Assembly: GCA_014526335.1 (NCBI GenBank)
Contig: JACTAT010000014.1
Coordinates: 1,559,250 to 1,623,249 of the forward strand
Length of the DNA: 64,000 nt
Origin: Chrysaora quinquecirrha
Taxonomy: Eukaryota; Cnidaria; Scyphozoa; Semaeostomeae; Pelagiidae
Reading direction: 5' to 3'
Shown here: piece after piece, positions 58,230-64,000 of the stretch
Layout of the letters: each line of letters opens with the position of its first letter
Numbering within the stretch: the first letter of the stretch is position 1
Made by a program: the position numbers and the translations under genes
Notes under the pieces: model-generated
What the model saw: only the letters and a program-made list of their open reading frames with translations
The model's database searches: none
Told to the model about the DNA's origin: nothing

Positions 58230-58690
58230 TGAGGGACAGCTGTAGATGTTTTCCAGGCAATTTAGTAACACAGTTGACATGGCTGACGAGGCCCCATTAA
58301 GACCTCGTCCTGTAGAGAGTAAGCGTAGGAATAATTTAGGTACAGCTGAGAAGTTCCCAACATAATTCTTTAGTTTTGGCAGAAAGAATCATCATTTTTT
58401 TTCTTGGCAATTAAGTGACACAATTGACATGGCTCACGAGGCGTCATTAAGACCTCGTCCTGTAGAGAGTAAGCGTAGGAATAATTTAGGTACAGCTCAG
58501 AAGTTCCCAACATAATTTTTTAGTTTTGGCAGAAAGAATCGTCATTTTTTTTCTTGGCAATTTAGTGACACAATTGACATGGCTCACGAGGCGTCATTAA
58601 GACCTCATCCTGTAGAGAGTAAGCGTAGGAATAATTTAGGTACAGCTGAGAAGTTCCCAACATTATTTTCTATTAAGATCTTGTAAAATA
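58230..58690 (+). repeat. 150-bp tandem repeat with micro-ORF, three units (B2)
   Basis: ATGs lie exactly 150 bp apart at 58279, 58429 and 58579. The first two frames are 28 codons (MADEAPLRPRPVESK... and MAHEASLRPRPVESK..., both ending ...KFPT-stop). The third has lost its stop by ACATTA for ACATAA and runs to 58686. Differences are few and mostly conservative. Function unknown; possibly the gag start of a retrotransposon. Confidence 0.82.
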
Positions 58691-59037
58691 TATATTATGC
58701 GTTACTGTGTAGAAATAATAATTTAAGTTTGCGCTGTCATAGGAGCAGCATATGCTATCCAAAAGACACACACACACACAGAATTCTCAGGTCAACGAAA
58801 AGTTCACCTTCTCAAGTGTCTTTCTAAAAATCTTAAGTAAATGAACAATGTATTAAGGGATCTTGTTTACTTCGAAAGAGTTCCTTGCGAACTGCGCGAG
58901 CCCCTCACTCCTGCAGATATCTTAGGACTGGTCTTGACTTAATAAATTCATCCTTAACATGTGTCGTAGTTTTCGCTGCCTTCGCGATTAATTCAACTCA
59001 ATGCAAAATTGTAATTTGAGAATATTTGTTGTTGTAA

Positions 59038-59395
59038 TTGTTCAAACCGTACTTGTGGGGAGATCAGTGCCTTCGAAGGGAGACAAGGGCAGTAATACCG
59101 GCATCGTTACAAGGACAAGTGCTACAATTAATACATGAGGGTCATTTTGGCATAGTTAAATGCAAGCAAAGAATAAGGGCGGTAGCTTGGTGGCCTAAAG
59201 TAGATGAACATTGTGAGGGCTATGTTAGAAATTGCATTGCTTGCGCAAATTCTGATAAATCAGCTTCTCAGTCAACAGTGCCATTGAAACCTACTCCTTT
59301 TCCAGATAGTCCCTGGAAGGAGTTGAGCATTGATATTATGGGCCCAATCGAGTCTGCACCAAGAGGCTTTAAATATCTGGTGGTGATGCATGATA
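59038..59395 (+). pseudogene. Ty3/gypsy-type integrase fragment (B2)
   Basis: Same fragment as 44650-45001 but with the zinc-binding motif intact (HEGHFG ... RNCIACA). It then runs into the catalytic core (SIDIMGPI, YLVVMHD). After the second Asp the protein continues into unrelated sequence ending in a TA-rich Ile/Tyr run, so the third catalytic acid is absent. The start is not ATG. A relic of a Ty3/gypsy element, not a working integrase. Confidence 0.9.
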
Positions 59396-59403
59396 TTTAT
59401 TTG

Positions 59404-60125
59404 CATGTTTCAAACATTAATTGGTGCGATACGGGCGAAAATAAAACAGTTGCTGGCGATTCGTTCGAAAATAACTTGCGCTCCTTGTATATATATATAC
59501 ATATATACATATATACATATTATATAGAATACAAATCGTCAACACTATAGCAATTCACTTCAATGCTCATAATTTGACGCCAATACAATTCAACTAAATT
59601 CTTTTTTATGTAACACATGTTATTTGTGTTTGAATTGCTTTTTACGACACATTCCAGTTTGGGCTTCCTGTGGCATAACTAGATGTTGATCATGGAAAGG
59701 TCTCCATTTTCACGATTTTTATGTTTGAAGAATGGAAAATAGGTATAAGGTCAGGTATACCGGTCACATCGACTTCCGTAATTGTGAAGGAAAGACGTGT
59801 TTTGAATTGCTCTTGGTTTTATGTTAAAATTTAATATGTTCTAAGGAAAATATTAGTATATAGTGGATGTTTTTACGGAATTTTATCCTGTCCAGACCTA
59901 GTTGGCTTATTTTTGTTTAAAATGATTAAATGAAATGAGTCTCTATCAAGTAAATGAAAAAAGTACGTGCATCACGATTAACGTTCCAGCCGAGGATATA
60001 AGCTCATGGATTGCACTGTTTAAAGAAAGGTACCTAGACTTTCTCCAAAGAAACGACGGATTCCTCGTCCAGTTTAGAAATGATGATGCAAAGAAGGCAA
60101 CAGTTATTTCAATCTTCGACAATTA
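59404..60125. other. Block present in B2 only
   Basis: About 720 bp with no counterpart in B1. It contains a TATATACA run (~59487-59525) and an open frame from 59935. Whether B2 gained it or B1 lost it cannot be decided, but the junction falls at the same integrase codon region in both copies. Confidence 0.7.
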
Positions 60126-60159
60126 TTCGTTAATTATTGTTCGCCGCGCAGAATTCTGA
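59935..60159 (+). CDS. Unassigned small open frame
   Basis: Starts ATGAGTCTCTATCAAGTAAATG and reads MSLYQVNEKSTCITINVPAE, then a soluble-protein-like stretch (WIALFKERYLDFLQRNDGFL) to about residue 65. The last nine codons belong to the 60130 repeat. The composition looks like a real protein or exon, but no domain was recognised. It has no copy in B1. Confidence 0.25.
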   Translation: MSLYQVNEKSTCITINVPAEDISSWIALFKERYLDFLQRNDGFLVQFRNDDAKKATVISIFDNYSLIIVRRAEF

Positions 60160-60337
60160 ATACCAGAACAGATAAAACAAGAATAAACAACAACGATTTG
60201 TGGGAGTACACGGAAGTGGCTCGTGGCAAGAAGCTCTCCCCCCCGTTCTGCTTCCCATAATCCCATCCAGTGTGAAGATTTCGCGCACTGGGATGAATGA
60301 GATTATGCAAAACATAAGTTCTTTTTTATACGTGTTA
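60130..60337. repeat. ~208-bp dispersed repeat, copy 2 of 3
   Basis: Counterpart of 45005-45212; preceded by TCG and followed by GCTAAGCG. Confidence 0.85.
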
Positions 60338-60460
60338 GCTAAGCGTAAAGACATTGGGGGGTGTAATACCCCAAAGCTTTGGTACGCTTAGAGGCCGGCG
60401 AGTACCAGAGGGGGATGTGAGGCCCCTAAGTACTCGGCGCCCATATAAAAGGCAAAGTCT
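60338..60460 (+). promoter_or_regulatory. Two hairpins followed by a TATA-like box (B2)
   Basis: The B2 copy of the 45213-45335 structure, with both dyads and CCATATAAAAGG (~60442) intact. Inferred regulatory role only. Confidence 0.4.
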
Positions 60461-60699
60461 ATGGGAAGAAAAGTGTGAAACTTGGGAAAGGGAGCACTTG
60501 CTGCCCTCGGAATTTTACTAAGAATGTTCAGCCTTTCAAAATTTGAACACTTTTTCAGCAGGATTGGACTCAATGTGATTTGAATATTTATCGAGGATAC
60601 GTCTTTTCTATCAACTTAAACCTTTTGATCGGCGGTCGCCCAGTGTTCTTATTTATCGTCTTCAGGCGTTCGTTAAAACGTTTTAGGCAATTTTTAAAG

Positions 60700-61540
60700 C
60701 ACACAGTTGCAGGGGGTGTTAAGGCCCTGCAGCCCTGCGTGACGAGACGGGCAGTCATGTGAAGAGGGTGAAGGGTGGTCCTCAACACGAATGAAGCAGC
60801 CTCGTGTGAAATATATTAAAATGCCTGTACATCAATTTTGGAGCATCGGAGATACGATAGGTGACAGTACCGCTGTCGTAACGCGTCGATGCAGAGACGT
60901 GTCGTATCACTAAGAGGGGGGCAGAAGAAACCTCAAAGCGAGTCGGACAGCTCCAGGAATCGTAGAAAAAGGGGCTCGTTGGAGCATAACAGTGGCAGGG
61001 GGTGTGAAGGCCCTGGCGGCACTGCATGCCGAGACATGCAAACATTGTGAAGAGGGTGAAGGGTGGTCCTCAACACGAATGAAGCAGCCTCGTGTGAAAT
61101 ATAATAAAATGCCTGTACATCAATTTTGGAGCATCGGAGATACGATAGGTGACAGTACCGCTGTCGTAACGCGTCGATGCAGAGACGTGTCGTATCACTA
61201 AGAGGAGGGCAGAAGAAACCTCAAAGCGAGTCGGACAGCTCCAGGAATCGTAGAAAAAGGGGGCCTCGTTAGAGCATAACAGTGGCAGGGGGTGTGAAGG
61301 CCCTGGCGGCACTGCATGCCGAGACATGCAAACATTGTGAAGAGGGTGAAGGGTGGTCCTCAACACGAATGAAGCAGCCTCGTGTGAAATATAATAAAAT
61401 GCCTGTACATCAATTTTGGAGCATCGGAGATACGATAGGTGACAGTACCGCTGTCGTAACGCGTCGATGCGGAGACATGTTCCTATGCGTAGAGGGTGGT
61501 AGAAGGAACCTCAACGCGAGGTGAACAGCTCAAAAACCTG
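60700..61540. repeat. ~290-bp tandem repeat, three units (B2)
   Basis: Counterpart of 45580-46425. The repeated frame starts lie at 60992 and 61282 (290 bp apart). The first unit is the most diverged, with GCCCTGCGTGACGAGACGGG replacing the GGCGGCACTGCATGCCGAGA block. Confidence 0.92.
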
Positions 61541-62376
61541 GCACTGATGTGCTGAAAGAACCTCTTAGCAGTGAGATTTTCTGCCTCACAATAATTTCAT
61601 CCTGATTTCATCATTGTGCAATGCGTGAAAAGAACATATTTGTGGGAGTGGCAAAGGGGGGGGTGCAAGATTCAGAGCCGAGAACCACTTCAAATTTATC
61701 ATGTCATAAAACAACTGAAACAAGACAGGCTATCATATCATAATCTAACTGAAACACAGAAAAAATAATATTAAACAAGCACTACGAATTGCAAAGTTCC
61801 TCATAATGTCCAGAATTAGCTCAATCATGCATACTTTAATTATAATATAAAATCAAGCAGATGATAACATACGTGTAAAATAAAGAAAATAGAATAGTCC
61901 AGCCTGAATTAAAATACCAGCTCGGTCATGTGAGTTGGAGAAGTAGCCGCACTGGGAATTTGGGGGTGGGTGGGAAAAATTTTCTGAAGTTCAAAATTAT
62001 TCTGAAGCTCTGATTCTGTGTTTTCCGTGCGAAATCTGATCGAGTGCATGGTGAAATTTGGGAGGTTTCTTTTGTATCGGTTTGATTGACATGTGAGGAG
62101 CACGAAACTCAGATTTGCTCTATGATTGGTCAAAGTTCGTCAGCTGACTAAATGCCGTACTGCGATTGGATAACGAGCCCATTTTAGATTTACTGTGTTT
62201 GGACCACACAGAAATGTAAACAGAGTGAAAGCTGCTGAAGTTTCCGCGTCCTGTACATGTCAATACTTAATTTTCATATTTACAGAACACAGAACCGGCT
62301 TTAGCGCAAGCTGGGCGAGAGGTGCTTGGCGTCAAATAATTAACTAAAATTCATCGTACCGCTATGAATTTATAAA

Positions 62377-62585
62377 TTAATTATTGTTCGCCGCGCAGAA
62401 TTCTGAATACCAGAACAGATAAAACAAGAATAAACAACAACGATTTGTGGGAGTACACGGAAGTGGCTCGTGGCAAGAAGCTCTCCCCCCCGTTCTGCTT
62501 CCCATAATCCCATCCAGTGTGAAGATTTCGCGCACTGGGATGAATGAGATTATGCAAAACATAAGTTCTTTTTTATACGTGTTAA
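62377..62585. repeat. ~208-bp dispersed repeat, copy 3 of 3
   Basis: Same unit, here bounded by TTAA on both sides (62377-62380 and 62582-62585). It sits in a stretch that interrupts the B1/B2 match at about 62194-62632. Confidence 0.85.
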
Positions 62586-62736
62586 TACTTACCATGAGGG
62601 ATACTTACAAGATAATATTGATGAATAACTTCAATGTTTTCAGGAAGTGGGCGTCAGTGCATCGGCCCTTAAACTGCCTGAATTCCAACCTACCGCTATA
62701 CATCGGTGATTGGATGGGAAATACAATTTCCGGCCA
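62582..62736. repeat. 155-bp direct repeat, copy 1
   Basis: TTAATACTTACCATGAGGGA ... ATACAATTTCCGGCCA is repeated at 63157-63311 with no difference that I can see. Its second part equals B1 DNA at ~47088-47190. Confidence 0.9.
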
Positions 62737-63156
62737 ATGCACCAGTCACCACGGAGAAAGAGCCGCGGGAATAGGGAAGATATGAGGCAGAGAGTAGTAG
62801 AGCAGGGAGATAATGCAGAGAAATCCAAAATAAGTCCAACGGGCCTAGTAATGTAGAAGGCAAAGGCTACATAACAGGGCGGGTGGGAGGGAAATTGCTG
62901 AATTGTCAAGGAAAGGATTGAGCTTGACGATGCCTCATGTGTCCAAGAGCAGGAATGACTGAATGACTGAAGGCACGTCGTAGCCCACCCAATATGATTA
63001 TCATAAAACGGAAGGACTGCGACACGTCAATCATTATGACAGCTAACTAACAGTAGGGAATCCGAGGGGGACTCCATCAAAGTTTGGGTCCCCAAATAAA
63101 AACATGTTCCCTCCTGGAGTATTAACCCCACTTAAACTTTCTTGTCTAACTGGTAT

Positions 63157-63311
63157 TTAATACTTACCATGAGGGATACTTACAAGATAATATTGATGAA
63201 TAACTTCAATGTTTTCAGGAAGTGGGCGTCAGTGCATCGGCCCTTAAACTGCCTGAATTCCAACCTACCGCTATACATCGGTGATTGGATGGGAAATACA
63301 ATTTCCGGCCA
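63157..63311. repeat. 155-bp direct repeat, copy 2
   Basis: Second copy, 575 bp downstream of the first. It begins inside the extra block of B2 that starts at ~63139. Confidence 0.9.
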
Positions 63312-63549
63312 GAGGACACGAAGTGTACCCACCACAATCACCGAGAACCCTAACCTATCTACCTATCTAGAGGCTACCTAAATACAAGAATGTCCGATTA
63401 TCCCCCAGTGGACGTGGACAAAAACAAGGAATTGAAGGAAGTCAACGAAGTAAAGTAAAGTAAAGCAAAGCTGAAAAAGAAGACAGAGAATGTAATAAAG
63501 CTATAGAAAAGCAAGCAGAAATACCAGCAACCCACGTGCTGATATTGAA

Positions 63550-64000
63550 ATACATAAGCCACCTTCGGGCTTGATATAGCCACCATTGGGCTAAAACACA
63601 CAAAGGCCACCTCGAGCTTAACAAGCTCACCTCGGCCATGAAAAGCCACCATGGGCAAATTATAGCCACCTCTGGGCTGGAGCGCAGAGAGCCTCTCGAG
63701 CTAATTAAGCTCATGAAGCTATGAAAAAAAACTTACCCATCACGGGCATCTTAGAGCCACCTTTGGGCTAAAACAAACGGATCCTTCTCGAGCTAATTAA
63801 GCTCACAAAGCCATGAAAAAACTTACCCATCACGGGCATTTTAGAGCCACCTTTGGGCTACAAAACAAACGGACCCTTTTCGAGCCAATGAAGCTCATGA
63901 AGGCATGAAAAAACTTCTCTATCACGGGCATTTTACAGCCACCCTTGGGCTAACAACAAACGGGGCCTTCTCGAGCTTATCAAGCTCATGAAGCCATGCA
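63550..64000. repeat. ~93-bp tandem repeat (B2), continues beyond window
   Basis: Units with CACGGGCATTTTAGAGCCAC and AGCTCATGAAGCCATG as at 47510. The last ~210 bp align to 47518-47726. Confidence 0.85.

Larger units (their letters stand above)
56519..64000. repeat. Segmental duplication B, copy B2 (continues past window)
   Basis: Direct copy of 42640-47726 with additional blocks; the last bases correspond to about 47726. As the copy with contiguous JMJD4 exons to its left, B2 is the parental location for the exon end. All of this DNA is intronic to JMJD4 if that gene continues to the right. Confidence 0.92.

Noticed and set aside
62377..62585. piggyBac MITE because of TTAA at both ends
   Set aside because: The ends are not inverted repeats of each other, and the other two copies lack TTAA on the right side.

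Overview
This is a gene-poor, repeat-rich stretch of a eukaryotic (metazoan) nuclear genome. The two genes that can be read are split into short exons with GT-AG introns, and the rest is satellite DNA, MITEs, SINEs, retrotransposon debris and segmental duplications. The recognisable animal proteins (a JMJD4 orthologue and a probable CCDC142-family protein), the tRNA-derived SINEs and the density of TA-target MITEs fit an invertebrate, plausibly a cnidarian. The species cannot be fixed from the sequence. Nothing bacterial (operons, CRISPR arrays) is present, and nearly all open frames in the window are chance frames in satellite or transposon sequence.

Layout. 1-4687: copy A1 of a duplicated segment. 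It opens with a partial exon (minus strand) and carries several MITEs, a GAT microsatellite and about four ~157-bp tandem units, and stops at a 500-N gap. 5188-~9300: a ~197-bp satellite, mostly in minus orientation, with an orientation switch near 8600. ~9300-13600: non-coding DNA with MITEs and a ~1.3-kb element with inverted ends. 13662-17922: four consecutive minus-strand exons encoding about 336 residues of a CCDC142-like protein. Their splice phases agree exactly, and the introns contain MITEs and SINEs. 17749-20777: copy A2 of the segment at the window start, ending at a second 500-N gap. 21278-~38780: a ~17.5-kb array of the same satellite in plus orientation, with higher-order periodicity. 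38780-42225: SINE, MITE, a 290-bp fold-back repeat, a third 500-N gap and a long palindrome. 42640-47726: copy B1 of a second duplicated segment. 47.7-54 kb: degenerate ~93-bp repeats and sequence with no recognised gene. 54134-56541: four plus-strand JMJD4 exons. 56519-64000: copy B2 of the second duplicated segment, which runs off the window.

The two genes do not appear functionally linked. JMJD4 is the lysyl hydroxylase of translation termination factor eRF1. The window holds the exons with the Fe-binding HxD and the distal His, but neither the N-terminal exons nor those after the fourth exon were found. The CCDC142-like gene lacks its 5' half here.

Main points of interest: (1) one satellite family in both orientations, each unit carrying a conserved dyad around CTATAG, with higher-order repeats; (2) gap and satellite orientation suggesting that the contig 5188-20777 may be reversed in the scaffold; (3) a sharp identity step inside duplication A; (4) a three-copy 150-bp repeat preserving a 28-codon micro-ORF; (5) a hammerhead-ribozyme-like core beside a tRNA-like promoter; (6) homopolymer-shortened satellite units that look like unpolished long-read consensus.
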